Shown here in pieces: positions 32,959 to 45,942 of a stretch of 64,000 nucleotides of DNA. Under the pieces are notes generated by a model. That model had not been told where the DNA came from, ran no database searches, and saw only the letters and a list, made by a program, of their open reading frames with translations. The stretch comes from Scleroderma bovista (Eukaryota > Basidiomycota > Agaricomycetes > Boletales > Sclerodermataceae). The stretch covers positions 124,001 to 188,000 of the forward strand of contig JAYMGJ010000001.1 in the NCBI GenBank assembly GCA_037178675.1. Reading direction: 5' to 3'. Both the position numbers and the translations under genes were made by a program. Each line of letters begins with the position of its first letter. Position 1 is the first letter of the stretch.

Positions 32959-35540
32959 GATCCATACAGCTCATCCTTGTTAGCTGCGTGTGTCCACATA
33001 TGACATGGGAGATCAGCCTTCCTTGCCACAAATGTGGCATGCTCCCTGTTCCTGTCCACAACATTGAATACACTGCTGAGAGCATGCCAGTCGAGGGGAG
33101 TTCACATGAGTGGTGTCTTCTGCCAAACTACATGATGAGGTGTCAACATGGATCAATATACACTCACACAATCTGCAGCACAGGATAGAGAGTGACTTCA
33201 GTGGAGGCATTTGAAGAAGCCGTGTGAATGGGGGTGAGAGGTGCATTGGAAAAGGTGGTGAGAGTGTGGACAAGTGTCGGAGAGCGCACTACGGTGTGAC
33301 TGAGTGAATTCAGGGATAAGGGGATGGAGAGGGTTCAAGTAATGGATGTGGAACATAGTGAGAAAGGAAAGTACGCACCCATAGGTGCACACTGCAGGGT
33401 GTGTGTGTAGAGGACCCATAAGAACAGATAACAATGAAAATAAAATAAAAAACATACAGAACATGCTTGCACTGCAAAATGGCTGTCAGCGTGGACACTG
33501 CTGGATGTGGGAGGTCAAAGTGGGCTGTCATCACTGTCGTACAACTAGCCACACAATGGTGGCATGCACTCAACATTGAGGTTTGATGAGCATGGTCATC
33601 ACCACATTGGTGATGGTAGCAATCTCCATCATTGCATTGATGGTGATGGGTCGTTGATGAGATGTAGCACAGCATTGATAGATGGAGATTACCTTGCAAT
33701 AATCTGCAGCAATCTGCTTAGCTTGAGTGACAGCTGATACAGGCTGAATGCAGAGGCCTTGCAATGCAGGGTGTCAAAAGAGGGTCTTCTGCAGCTAAGG
33801 TCGAAACTTACCACGACACGCATTGCAGCAGTGCATATTAATGACTTTGTGGCTACTTCGTTGTTGTTGTTGTCTTAGTAATCATTGTGGAGGTTCGTTA
33901 CTTACCTGCTCGTGTGGTCTTCATCGGTGAGGTGGCTGCACAGGGACTTGAAAACACTATTCATTGCCTTGCATGGGATGTGAGATGTGTATTGGTGTCA
34001 GCGTTGGTTCTATGTTGTTGCAGAAACCACATACCATGTTGCTACAGCTAAGTAAGCTTGAGGTTGGTAGTGTGACTAGCACCAGGTGCCCCGTTGAAAA
34101 GACAACAAAGTGTTTGGGTGGCTGCTCCCTCAGATGAGGTGCATTCGACCCAGGAGCTTCTGGAGGTCTGGCAAGGCTCCCAAGGGCTGGGGAGACTAGA
34201 GGAAATAGGGAGAGTAGAGGTGTTCAGTCACTCCAGGACTGAGATCAAACATATACACAGGAAAGAGGGAGATTGCTTAGTAAGCTAATACAAGCCTACA
34301 TAAGCTAAGGTAGAGAGTCCAGTGTCAGTACTACTATCAGCAACTCTACACACCTAGAGACAGGACAGTCTCTACACCGTCGAGACAAAGTTGGGTGGTG
34401 CACCCGTGAGGGTTGAGAAAAAAATTCAACATGCTGATGTAATCATTCATTCCCCAAAACTTTGCCCAAGTCTCATCAATCAATCCCATCATTGGCATTG
34501 ACATCTCACATCTCCCACATGCATCTGCTCACTCACACCATCAATAGACCGCTACTGCCGCCACCAATGCAATGACGGAGACCACTAGCATCGACCAGGC
34601 CTACAACCACCTCTGCAGTAGGAAAATGTTGGCGTCTCCAATGCTGACTCCTCCATCATTCAGGCAGCTCAATCTCTATAGGTGAGTTTTGTTCTTTAGC
34701 TTCATTCATGAATTCTGATGTTTATTGCCATGTTTTCAGCCATTTTCATGACCATTCCTGTGCTTGCTGAACCGATCCATTGAATTTCTGGCGCTGTTCA
34801 ACTCATCCATGGGGCCGTTGAGGCGCTCAGGGTCAAGTACACGTTGTCTCGTGTCTTCAGCACCCAGGTACGTGCATGCACTGTTTCCATGGCCAATTCC
34901 AGTCTTTCAGCACTGTTCGACACGTCTGTCAATGGCTACCATCTTTAACACCAACATGAACAGCCATCACTTCCCCCCACTAACATGCAGTAGCCACATG
35001 TATTACTTGGTTTGTAAACCTTACTAGTCACTTATCCTACTTAATAAACTTGCTTGACTCTTGTTGAGTTTATGGGGTGACTTAAGACAACAAGATAGGC
35101 TACCTTGTCTCTGGCAGATGCATAGTATGAACATGAGCTACAGTGGCTATAGTGAGCTATCTGAATGGTGCTGTCAACAATAGTGGCAACTGTGTGCTAT
35201 CTGTCACACAGTGACAGCTGGATAGCACTCCAGATCATGTGCCTGATGCAATATATTACAACCGAGCCTCCAGGTGACTAGGTACCTCAGTGGCTATGCT
35301 ACATAGCAATGTGTTTTTCCTGATGTACTGTGAGCATTCTAGGACAGTCTGGGACAGCTGGAACAGCCTGGGACAGTCTGTGCTAAGCTACCCAGTTAGG
35401 TACCTTGTTGGAAAAGCTGGGGTTCTGGGATAGCTGTCCAGGACTGTCCAGGGGAGGGTTGGTTTGCTGATGTACACACTTGCACCCACAGCCAGCTGAG
35501 AACCTCAAAAATTTGTCTTCATTAATGACAGTTATATCCC
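32959..35540. other. No supported gene; CpG-poor repetitive sequence
   Basis: The sequence is rich in TG and CA words with few CpG. A possible minus-strand CHICGKEG zinc-like scrap lies near 33010. The block 34080-34430 looks like a piece of a retrotransposon end but has no second copy here. Direct short repeats of 'gggacagtctg/ggacagctgg' occur near 35340-35450. No open frame looks coding. Confidence 0.35.
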
Positions 35541-36330
35541 AGAAATTGAAATTGATTCACTGGTGTCTACACCAATTGCTAGCCCTGTCAAGCCCTACCA
35601 AAGAAAGGCAAAGGCAGCCAAAAGTGCAAGCATTCCAAGAATGAATCCCCATCTTTGCCAAAGCCAGCAGCTTCCAAGAAGAAGAAAGCAACATGCAAGA
35701 CAGCCATTTTTGATATCAACGAGGACAAGGTTGCTGAGCCCCCACCCCAATCCATTACAGCACATCTTCATCTTGAAACCTCTATTGAAGTTGTAGGCCG
35801 CACCCAAGGAAAATCAACAACTTTGACATCAGTAAAACTCACTCAGTGTAATTAGTGTTGCTGCAGCTTCAAGCTGCTATTTTTTATCTCATCCATTTCA
35901 TGATGTATGGCTATGCATGGTATAATGGAAATGTAGGTTATAGCAGCAGCTATCACTCAAAAAATAATTTTGTTGATTGGACCAGCCAACATTGAGTTAT
36001 TTCACCTAAGCCATAGCCAGCTTCAATTACGCTAATGTGAAGCTGGTGCTAAGGTTAGGCTCATATCTCAAGATTGGCTGAATGGATTCACATAATTCTT
36101 TTTTTATCTGATAGAGGTGGTTGATGGCTACATTTCAGTCATAGGATTTATTAAGATTCACAAAGAAATGAGTGCCCTAGACACTGAAGCTGCACACAAG
36201 CCAACAGTGAAGCTGAGCCGAGCTGCAGCAACACTAAGTATAATCTATTCATATTTTCAGTGAAAGACAGCTTTGATACCTTTGTTGATGTGGTTGCAGA
36301 GGCAGCTGATACCATGGGGCCCCATGCACC
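35541..36330 (+). pseudogene. Remnant of a multicopy gene, split by a MITE
   Basis: Pieces in different frames read KPAASKKKKATCKTAIFDIN (35660 on), TSIEVVGRTQGK, and, after a 390-bp insertion, VKDSFDTFVDVVAEAADTMG (about 36259-36318). The lysine-rich linker, the AIFDIN(E) motif and the later SFDTFVDVVAEAADTMG word recall a multicopy Agaricomycete hypothetical family. A candidate intron ends at ttttcag just before the last piece, so the MITE probably sits in an intron. The gene is decayed and no function is proposed. Confidence 0.35.
35849..36239. mobile_element. MITE with TTAGTGTTGCTGCAGCT ends, about 390 bp
   Basis: The left end ttagtgttgctgcagct and the right end agctgcagcaacactaa are exact inverted copies over 17 bp, with weaker pairing further in (tcaagctgc against gccgagct). 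The flanks are 'gtgtaa' and 'gtataa', a possible 6-bp target duplication with one mismatch. The interior has no open frame. The superfamily is not assigned. Confidence 0.65.
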
Positions 36331-36737
36331 TACTTAGGCCATCTTACACAACCACCCAAAGGTGAAAATTGGCCAAGTGTCACAGGCCAGTGGATGGTAG
36401 CCCATGAATGATTTGTTATCGATTGGTATGGATGGGCTACATACTTAGATATTATCACAATGTACTAGGGGTGGGCTAGGGTGTCAATTAAAGGAAGGGT
36501 AGATAGGTCCAATTAGGTATTGTCATGGAATCATATGAATGAGCTCAGAAAGTATTTACACATTAATGTGGGCACATAATTTGTGATCACTATATCATTT
36601 GAGTGGGCCCAGGCCTACCTCTCATACATGTCAATGGATGAGTCCATATTGTGTTATCATGTAGGTGTATAGGTGAGCTTAACTAAATCAGTATAGCACA
36701 GAGGACATCTATAAACAAATGGCACCGCAGTACATAC
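36331..36737. other. No gene seen
   Basis: A/T-rich sequence. The word 'ccccatgcacctacttagg' at about 36321 recurs at about 37540, followed in both places by a short diverging stretch, so part of the flank appears duplicated around the LTR-like block. Confidence 0.35.
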
Positions 36738-37440
36738 TGTGGGTCAGTGTCAAGTCCGGGTCTACTCTGGTAGGAGGTCCAGTCAAGTTCGGATGAAAGC
36801 GGATGAAGGAAGAGGGCAGAGGGCTGGACAAGAGATTAGTCCAGCCAGAGTTGGTGACTGTTCGGATTCAATGACTAAGGATAATGAGTGTTGATCCCTT
36901 GCATAGGTTTTGGTCAAGAGGAGACAGAGACAGAGACAGAGACAGACAAGAACTGGAGTAGAGACTATGGTTGATTTCAGACTGAGGTGTACAGGATAAT
37001 CTACAGAGTACTTATACTAAGTAAGAACTAGGGACAAGTATTTATGGTGACAAGTAAACAGCCTAAAAGGCGGACAAGGGATAACCGGAGAAAGTGCTAG
37101 GTCAGGTCCAATGAAAATAAAGTCAGGTCTGGGTAAAATAAACTAGGTCTGGTGAAAATGATACAAGGTGCAGGATATATCGAGGACACAGAGAACTCAC
37201 AACCAAGCAGGGTGGACGGGGAAGTGTAGTCAAGGACTGGATGCAGGCTAGACCAAGGGTCATAGTTAGCGGAGGTATATCTGTGCGACCGTGACTGGAG
37301 TAACTGAGAGTGACCAGAGTTGGGCTATAGGGCTGCGATGCAACCGGAGTAACCAGATAGGATCCAGACTTGGACATGGTCATAACAGTCAGGTGAAAAT
37401 GCCGTGGGATGGATGTAACTAGCATAGATTAGGTGTGGGG
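36738..37440 (-). repeat. LTR-like block, minus orientation
   Basis: On the minus strand the block is CT-rich, has a TATA-like ataaatac near 37044, a (tgtctc)n microsatellite (36919-36948), and ends ...ACTGACCCACA at 36738. This is the general form of an LTR. The other edge and a target duplication could not be found, and no second copy lies in the window. Confidence 0.35.
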
Positions 37441-38128
37441 ACCACTAGCATATTGAATGGAATGAAACCAACATTTGGAAAAAAGAATGCCTAATATGGA
37501 AATGATACACAGCAGCTACCATGGTAGGTGTCACTATGACCCCATGCACCTACTTAGGTTGTCCAACAAAGGCACACCAGGCTGAAAATCAGCTTCAGTA
37601 TAACACAGGGCAGAACTGGGCTGGGACCGCAGTAAGTGCTGCATGTTAGGTATCACTACCATGGGTAGTGTTGCCGCGACTCCGGCTTGGAGTTGACTGG
37701 AGTTGCAGTCAAGGACCCAGTTAGCCAAGTGCCAAGAAGTCAGGTCAGGTAGGTTACCTATGGTCCAACTCGACTCAACTAGTCATAACTTGCAACTCCA
37801 AGTCGACTAACCACAGAAAAAAAATTATGACATAGTGAAAATTATCATTGGGCTTATAGCCTTATAGCCTCGTATGCGAAAGCATAAATAGTACTACATA
37901 TACTGCGAAAACATAGCACATTGCTGATAAAGCGGCAGTGCTCAAGCTGTGGACACACAGGATCGTGGTCGTGTTGGGTCCTGGTGTTGGTCGTCATTGT
38001 CACACTGGGGTGGTGGGGCCCATGGGGGACATGGGTTGGTAACTGACTGCGGAGGGAATACAAGCAAGTAAAGCAGATATTCTGGGCCCAAGGGCCGAGG
38101 GTTGTTTTTCTGACAAGAATGAGGGCGC
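37441..38128. other. No gene seen
   Basis: Non-coding flank between the LTR-like block and the family C unit. It contains the second copy of 'ccccatgcacctacttagg' near 37540. Open frames are short and show no motif. Confidence 0.35.
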
Positions 38129-40183
38129 TGTGAGTCAAAGTGTGGATTTGGGTCGGAGTAATAACCCAAACACAACACCAACAAAGGACTACGAAAATGT
38201 GCGAGTGGTGGTTTACCTCCGCAGTGTCCAGAGAGGATGTGCTGAGGAGGGGGGAAGGGGATCTACACCAACAAGGTGATGCAGATGATGATGCAGGATA
38301 CTCCTGGGGTACAGGAGTAATAGAAGACGAAGGGGATAGGTGTCTGGACTCTTCCTAAAGCCTAGGAAGTGTCAAAGCGGGGATTGGGTAGACTGAGACT
38401 GAAACAGCGATACCACACCTAGAGATTGGTGCAGCAAAGGGGCAGGGATGCCTCTGATGTCCAGAGGCGAGGAAGATTGACTGGTATGAAGCCTAGACTC
38501 CGCTTGAGCCTAGTATAAAGAATAGATCTTGAATAACTTGGATAAACTTGACAATATTGAGCCTTTAGACCTTCACTGAAGCCTACAAGGACTCAAAGAC
38601 TGAAGGGATACTGATTGAGAGAGTCTGAGAGAGGGATAATTTCGTGCAATTGGGTCTTCCATCACTGGGCTGAGCCCAGGGGTTTAAATACATGGGGGGG
38701 CACAGCATTAAAGTACAAAAAGAGAAGGGTAAGGGATTGGTAAGAGCTTTGTAAGGGGTTTGTAAGCGATCAGTAAGCAAGGGATAAGCAGGAATGAGTA
38801 AGCATAGGAAGCATGAATAAGCTGCTGAGTAAAGGAATGAGTAAGCTGCATGACAAGATTGATTGGTAAGGGAGTGAGTCATCAGCTGAGTAATATACCA
38901 AAAATGCGAAAGGGATAGAGTAATACTGATGACAAGAGAGCATCAGTAAGCAAGAGATGAGTCACTGCACAGCAGAAGGAGTCATTGATGCACAGCCTAA
39001 GAAGTTTGATGGGGGGCTGTGTACCATCAGGAATTTGATGGGACAACAATGGGGAAGATCTGGGATTAATAGGGGGATTGATCCGAGACAAAACAGCCAC
39101 AAGAAGGGTACCAGGGGTCCAGAGGTCTTTTTGGGGGGTCAGCATACACTAAGGTATAGTGCATGTGTTATAGCACCGCTGAAGCGCAACCATGGGCTCC
39201 CTTGACGAGCTCTCTTCTGGGAAAGAACGAGAGAGGGTTCTTCTTCCTAATAGCACTATAAAGTGGGGGGGAATAACTGTCATGGTGCTGGGGGACGTCG
39301 TCTGAAAGTAGGGAAGCAGATAGAGTATTGAATTCGACGCATCCAGGGAAGTGAGACGAACGACAGAGGAAGATGGACATGGCAAGTATCTGGGAGGAAG
39401 GGACCATAGGCTGAGGGCTCAGGGGACACAGAGACAACCAGAGAAGACTTCTCAAGCTTGACAATAGACCTAAGATGACCAAAGTAAAGACTAACGCGCT
39501 GACCGAGAACGAGAGGGACTGAGGGAGCAGGCTGGGAAGATATGTGCCAGGCAGTGCATGGGAACTCTGGGAGAGGCTGTCCTAAGAGCAGGACATAGTG
39601 GAGATCTGCAGCAATAGCGGAGAAATGATCCAGAGAAAATATGGACTCCATAGTGAGCGATGAAGCGAACGTCTGGATTGCGGGGGGAATATCTCCGTGG
39701 GAAATGAACGGATTTGCATCGGAACTTGACAGGCAGATAGACCACGTTCTAGGCTCTCTGAAGGTATAGTCACGTGCCTGATAGCTTCAGAAACGACGGA
39801 GCTATTCAAAATATCGGAATGCCGGCACTGGGCACCTAAAAATGACATTTGGGCACTAAAAATCATTTCTTCTCTTTCTCCTTCGTTTCTCCATCAATTC
39901 TTCAGCTTCTTTGATCGTTCTGGTATGGGAGTTGGACTGCAGATGTGTGCATTCCTTTCTCATACCACAATTGACATTATTCCTTCAGTTTCTTCTGCTT
40001 CTTGGCGGTTCTCGTGCGATAGATGACTGTCTGCATTGGCATTCATCTCTCGCATCAGGATAGTCTTCTTGTGCGATAGATGGCTACGATGAGGGTCCGT
40101 CGTGCTTATCCTTCACATAAGGATCATTCGATATAGGTGTTATCTTCCATGTTCACTGTACCAAACCTGTTTGGTGCGTGACA
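38129..40183 (-). repeat. Family C LTR-like unit, inverted copy, 2055 bp
   Basis: Reverse complement of this stretch matches 60640-62707 along its whole length with scattered differences. Both copies begin TGTCACGCACC and end TTTGACTCACA, and the flanks differ at both ends, so these are the true unit ends. It has a TATA-like box (38683-38690) about 550 bp before its end. Relative to its own strand it carries a 123-residue open frame (39280-39651) that is homologous to the longer frame in the other copy. TGT...ACA ends and promoter position point to a long LTR. No 5-bp target duplication flanks it (ggcgc and gtgcc). Confidence 0.65.
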
Positions 40184-40960
40184 GTGCCAGTGTCAATGAC
40201 CTTTTTGCCACATACCAAACCTTCTGTATCGTCCATGGAAATGGTGCATATGGTGTTATCACCCAGATGGGATGTGACTCATCATGCGACTTTGAGAACA
40301 AGATGACCACCATGTCCTAGACCTGGACCTCAAGAGTCAAGGGCATTGAGAATGGGGGGAAGAGCATCCTATGATCTACGACAGCACTAATGAGTAATGA
40401 CTGTTAAAAACACCAGCACTAACCTGGTTGCGACGCAGAGATGCAGGAAGGATGTGCCGCACAGTTTTGCTTTTGCACAAGAGAAGGAACAGCAACATGC
40501 AAAGATAGAGGCACTGCAGTTCCTTAGAGTTCTCTGCACTACTGATGGCTCTCCTGGAGATGCAGGGGACGCCATGGGCGGTGAGTACTAAGTAGTGTTG
40601 TAGTGAGTGTGATGAACATTGTCGGACAAGTCTGAGTTTATAACTTTGCTGATGACCTTGTAAAATGACTCAAACAAGACAGCATTGCAGGTAAACGAAG
40701 TGTGATAATGAGACCGATGCCTACTGTACTAGCTACCAAGAGATGCACAATGCAACAAGCCAACCAAAAATTCTCCAGGTTCCAAAGTAATGAATACAAC
40801 TGTACAATACGAAGGAGCACACCTCCAAATCCGAGAATCTAAGTCTGTGACAGCAAGAACTAGAGTAATGAAAAGAAAAACGTTAAGAACTAACAATAAC
40901 TTACCTTGGCATCAGCTTGGAACACCATGAACTTTGATGTGCTCCACTAGTGGCCAGACT
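40184..40960. other. No supported gene
   Basis: A 64-residue plus-strand frame (40397-40591, starts MTVKNTSTNLVATQRC) is the only item. It has no motif and may be a chance frame. The rest appears non-coding. Confidence 0.3.
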
Positions 40961-41302
40961 TCAAAAGGGAGGTGGAGGAAGATTGTTGATTGTTATGTTT
41001 GAGTGGGCAAGTGCAGCTTTGAGAGTACGGTATGAATGTCCTGCTGAGAAGGCGGTCCTGAGCAATGGCGACCTCACTTGCCATCCTTCTTCTTTGAGTT
41101 TAGCGATGTAGTGCATCATGTGTTTCGATTCTAAGTGAACGCGAAGCATAGAGTTTGAACACTTGAGGCTAAAATAACTGTTGATAACGAGTGGTTCATC
41201 ACTCCCACTCTGAGACTGTGCAGCAAGAGACCTAGACCAACCATACATGAGTGAGCCACAACTCACAGACATGTAAGAGGGACTTACGCACAAAGGCAAC
41301 AC
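40961..41302 (-). pseudogene. BED-finger-like relic of a hAT element
   Basis: The minus-strand frame includes FSLKCSNSMLRVHLESKHMM, then HYIAKLKEEGWQ. The pattern of small residues, L-R-x-H, then H, then a YIAKLKEEGW helix is how the BED zinc finger of fungal hAT transposases ends. The upstream cysteine pair is not seen. It lies on the same strand as the hAT gene at 41.8-44.9 kb but has its own BED-like segment, so it is probably a second decayed hAT copy. Confidence 0.4.
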
Positions 41303-41761
41303 ATAGTATACTCATGTCCTCTGGTGAAAAAGTAAAGAATATCTTGTGTTGGCTGTGACATGGGATAAGGGCCAAGGTTTGAGAGGTGGACTGTGGACAC
41401 AAGAAAGAAGCATAAAATCCTACCTTTTGTACATGTCAGAAGACATCAAGGCTTGAATATGTCTCCTTGATTGGCATGCACATCACACGATGCTGTGTAC
41501 ATGTCAGAAGTGGACCATCAAGCTTGAATATGTCACTCGTATTGAACTTATTGGCGTAATGATTCAGTTTGATTGTTCCATAAGATCAATCTTTTGGTAA
41601 TTGTGAGATGAGGCTGTGGCACCACCACACTTCAGAAGTTTGATCACAACTTGAACTTGTAGCTTGTACTAGATGGAGTCGTGGACACACACACCTCTTT
41701 TGGGGAACAGGTCACCTAGGTCCTAGAGATGCAAACAGTAATACAGTACATAATTTGCCAA
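41303..41761. repeat. Non-coding stretch with a local direct repeat
   Basis: The phrase 'tgtacatgtcagaag' followed by 'catcaa(g)gcttgaatatgtc' occurs at about 41431 and about 41490. No gene is seen. Confidence 0.4.
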
Positions 41762-44700
41762 TCATTCAAAAATATTAATAATGTTCGACATTCCGTCCCC
41801 CTCTGCTTTAGCAATGGATCTGAGGATCTGATCTGCACTGTGGGTGTTTGTAGTCAAGTAAAAGTGTGCCAAAAGGTCTTCCTTATCCTCGTCAACCAGC
41901 ATGTCATGCTGTGGCGTGATCCAGCCCTCTGTAAAATCCAGCTGGTCTTTCTTCAGCCAGAATTTTAGCATTTGTAGCACCTCCATTAATGCTGGTGAGA
42001 TGTGATTTCGTTTCTTCATATTGGTTTCACTGTTTGAAGAAAAAACATGTTTGCATGGGACTGCAGACACTTGAATTGGCAGGTAGTTGAGTGCAATTGC
42101 ATAGATAGTTGGGAACAAAACTCTCGCTAGCTACGTAGAATGTGAGTCAAGAATATTAAGTAACACAACAGATACTGACCTCCAAAAATGCTAGTGGATG
42201 TGTTCCTTCAGGACTTGGCATACCCAATATGTAGGCTTTGAATTCCTGGTTGACATCCTGTGGGGCTTGATGGGATGGCCGAATCTTGATGGTGGGAAGG
42301 CCATAGTAGCGAGTGGCTAATGTGGAGTGGGGACAAACCTGGTCAGCATCGGTAGTGGAAGATTTAGTGGCGGACTCGGGACATGCAGACGACTTGTTCC
42401 GATATTCCATCATCTTGACCTATGGTTAGCTTATATTGAAATAATAGACTGTTAATGAACCTACCAATTCCAGTGTATATTCTTGTGCTTGTGCAGCCGC
42501 AGACTCGCCCCAGTGTCAGTCAATCCAGCTCAGTTGAATGGTAGGGTCGACAACTATGTATCATGTAATATCAGTGGAACAATGCTGCAATACAGTCAAT
42601 TTAACTAAAGACTTACACATGGCAACTGTATAAGCCTGTGTTTGGTCCATGCGTCAATAGTATTCTTGGGCCCAGTCGAGCCCAGCCTTGATATAAGGCG
42701 CACAATGGGGCGCATTAGTGGCCAGTGCATCCCACTGCAACATGAACATTTTGAAGGCAGGAATTGCCCCACCTAGGACAGGGGTGCTCTCACTCAACAT
42801 GGACTGTTGTGCAGCATGAGGGATCTACAGCATCTGAGTTAACAGTCAGTAAATCTATAAAAAAGTATAAGAAACATCACCTCAAGGACAACTTCCAGGT
42901 CTTGGAGTACTTCCCACTGCATTGGTGTTAGCTTATGTCGGGCAAGTTCATTGTTTGGGCCACGAGGTAAGGAAAGGAAGCTATCAATAGCCTAGGTAGG
43001 CAAGTTAGTGTATATACTTGGATAAAACATGAAAAACCCACAAGGCGGACAGCACGAAGTCGGTTAATCATGAAGTAGATCAAATCCCAGCGGGTCTTGA
43101 CATCATGGAGGAGTTCAACAACTGGTACCTGAGTGGGGTTCCCCATATACCACTGATTGACGTTGCCATTGATGATAGTGTCGCAGAATCCTTTGCGATG
43201 CTGGCCAGATGCATGGAATATATGAACAATATCATGGCCAAGAGTGACAGGATCCTTTGCAAGGGCTTCAAGAGATGCAGTCTTGTCTACATTGTTATCC
43301 ATAGCACCTACCCAAGTCTCTGCAACAGCAGTGAAGTCGGCCTTGGTATAAGCCCTGACAGTGTGAGTAACACAGATATTTAGAATATGTGGGAAGCAAG
43401 GAACACAGCGATCAATGGGGTCAAACAAAACTTCATGCTCCTCAAGAAGTCTCACAAGCTTGCGCATGGCAGCAATGTTGTTGGCAGCATTGTCCATAGT
43501 AAAATGACCTATCTAGGAGAGACCAGTTAGAACAGAAGCACGGTAAAATCTCACCACAGCCATACTACATACTACATACCTTCAATGTCACCCCTGCCCG
43601 ATCAAGGAGCTCTAGGATAGTCTTGGCAACTGCTTCACCAGTGTGCAAAATGGGGAAATAATGGAACATGATGAGAGATGCCTTCATCTTGAGTGAACCA
43701 CCCTCATGAGTGATCCAGTGTGCTGTAATAGCAAGATATGGACAATAATTATCGTCAGACCAGATGTCAGTAGTGAATGACACTCTCCCTGCTGCATTCT
43801 ATTGCAATTGCATTAGTTCTTGTCAGTATGGTGTGTTGTGAACTAGTGTGCTTACTGCAAGATCCCGTTTGACCATGTTGAAGTATGCTTTCCATGCTTC
43901 GAGGATCAACTCATGAACTTTGGTGTGGTGTGGGATATCAGTGTCATGAAGGTCTTGACATAGGAGGAGGATGAGTTGGCGGAATTCAGGACATTCAATG
44001 ACATTGATGGACTAATGAAACTATGGGGAACAAAGGTAACAGAAGGGGTGGTTACTTACTTGATCATCTGCAATGATAAACTTGACCAGGTGCTCGTGCA
44101 TTGCAGCAATGGAGAACTTGGGGACAGTGAGTCTGTGTTTCTCAGACTCTTGACCTGATGGCAGAAAATTACATGGAAGGGTGTCTCCATCATTAGGACA
44201 GGGAGCAGGAGGGAGCACGGTAAGTTTGTTCCCTTGCTGGACTGCTTCACAAAGCATTCTGAAGGTGTACCCCATGCTAAATGCACTCCAGACCTTGTCA
44301 GGCTGCATGGACCAACTTTCCTTCTTGGCAAGATTGAGGTACTCTTCTAAGTGATCCCTTATCGTATGGCCACGAAGTGGGGTGTTGGATGTGTTGCAGC
44401 TGAACTTCGCCCTACAACAAAGTCAGGCTATTGAAATAGTGTGGTGAGTCGGACGTACTGGCAACTGTTACAGACCATGGGGCTCCCTTTGGTTTTGGTG
44501 AAGAAGTGATGAATATCTGCAGTTGTTTCTGTGTCCAACGTACTTGCCCCAGTAGTGTTGCCAGCACTCTCACAGGGACCTTCATCAGCCATCGTTGAGG
44601 CCAGTGGAACAGTACCTGTTCCCAGACCCATGAGATTAGCAGGTGCTGGTGGGGGGCATGGGTTGCTGTGCCGTGGGCCAGCATCTTGAGTGTCCTTGTC

Positions 44701-44925
44701 TTTATCACCACTCTCCTTGCTGATGTTGTTTATGTCAATAAACTCACTATCCTCTGTATCATGGTACCAAGCTGGGTGGTGTCGGTTTCGGTGGACTTTC
44801 ACTGCTGTTACTGGAGGGGGAGGAACTGGAGCTGGAGGGCTGTCTGAGTTGACAGGCATGGTGGTACTACTGGCAGGTGCAACTACGTGGGGGCGGCCTG
44901 TTTGATGATTCCCTCTGACAGCCAT
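41762..44925 (-). pseudogene. hAT-family transposase, multi-exon, with stops
   Basis: Exons chain on the minus strand from MAVRGNHQTGRPHVV (44925). Blocks in order: an acidic/proline linker, a BED-like finger (MVCNSCQ, then NTPLRGHTIRDHLEEYLNLA), a helix-rich segment ending HEHLVKFIIADDQ, VSFTTDIWSDDNYCPYLAIT (first catalytic D region), FTMDNAANNIAAM (second D), DRCVPCFPHILNICVTHTV, DVKTRWDLIYFMINRL, and a C-terminal dimerisation domain (FPTIYAIALNYLPIQVSAVP, KRNHISPALMEVLQMLKFWL) ending near 41762. TGA codons at 42654-42656 and 42516-42518 break the frame. The family cuts and pastes with 8-bp duplications; I could not find its terminal repeats. CpG is rare across it. Confidence 0.75.
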
Positions 44926-45139
44926 TTGGGTACCTGTAAGAATGTAGGCAGTGACAGAGAAGTTCTGAGTCAATGGCATTCTTATATATGTCCAAACCGT
45001 GCATAACCACCTGGGCCCTGGCAGTCCAGACTCCAGACTCCAGGGAACTGCTTTGGCGACTTACATTCAACTCTAGGAGATGGTTGTCAACCGGAATCAA
45101 TAACACATGACTACTAACACAACACTGGTGAGTCATCAC
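44926..45139. other. Short gap between hAT gene and next gene
   Basis: No gene seen. It probably contains the 5' end of the hAT element, but no inverted end could be matched with the 3' side. Confidence 0.3.
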
Positions 45140-45942
45140 TTAGCACATACGTACATACTTGAAACAGCGAGCATGCAGAAGATGGGCACCTGAAAATATA
45201 ATGTGTTACATTCAGCATCCAGGGCCTTACTTACCAATAGCCCTCCTCTTTGTCATCCAAAGGACCCTGCCTATGCTCTCCATCGGCTGGCTGAGGGTCC
45301 GATCACCTGCACGAACAGGTGAGCCCAACAGATCAGATTGGGTCTGTGAGTGGATGGCTTCCACTCCAGCATCCTCTGGCATTTCAGACAGTAGCTGCTG
45401 AGGGTCACTAGAGGGAGGGGATGGTGCATCCACATTGGAGTCAGTTGGAGAGTCAGTATCATAGGGATGTTTCTGACCACGAAAGATGACGTGTTCCAGC
45501 CACCAGTGATAACGCTGGTGGGCGGTAACCCTCATTGCAGCGATGAGGCCACCCTGGAAGTTCTTCCATTGAATTGGTAAAGGAGTCTGACTGCCGAGAA
45601 TTGCATTGGCGGTGGCAGGATCAAGAGGGATGTTCAGATCATCAAAGTAATTGACGATGCTATGTTTAATGAACGAAAGGCCCATTCCTAGCATGGCCTC
45701 CACATCGCCCATTCTGATCTCAGGGAAAAGGGTCTGCATATTAATGCAACTATATTTATGAAACTGACTGGGACTTACTCCATGTGCCATATGCCCCTCC
45801 TCTGTGTTATCGAGATCAATTGGACCATCCCCTGGCTGTCTGACCCACACATAGTAGTTTACACTACTGATGTGGCACCAAGTGTGCCCTCCAACCATAA
45901 TCGGCGATCCAAGGCGAAGGGGCTGTCCAGCGTCTGGACATA

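Noticed and set aside
41600..45120. Terminal inverted repeats for the hAT element (for example caggtcacctaggt against cagggcccaggtgg)
   Set aside because: Too many mismatches, and no 8-bp duplication flanks the pair.
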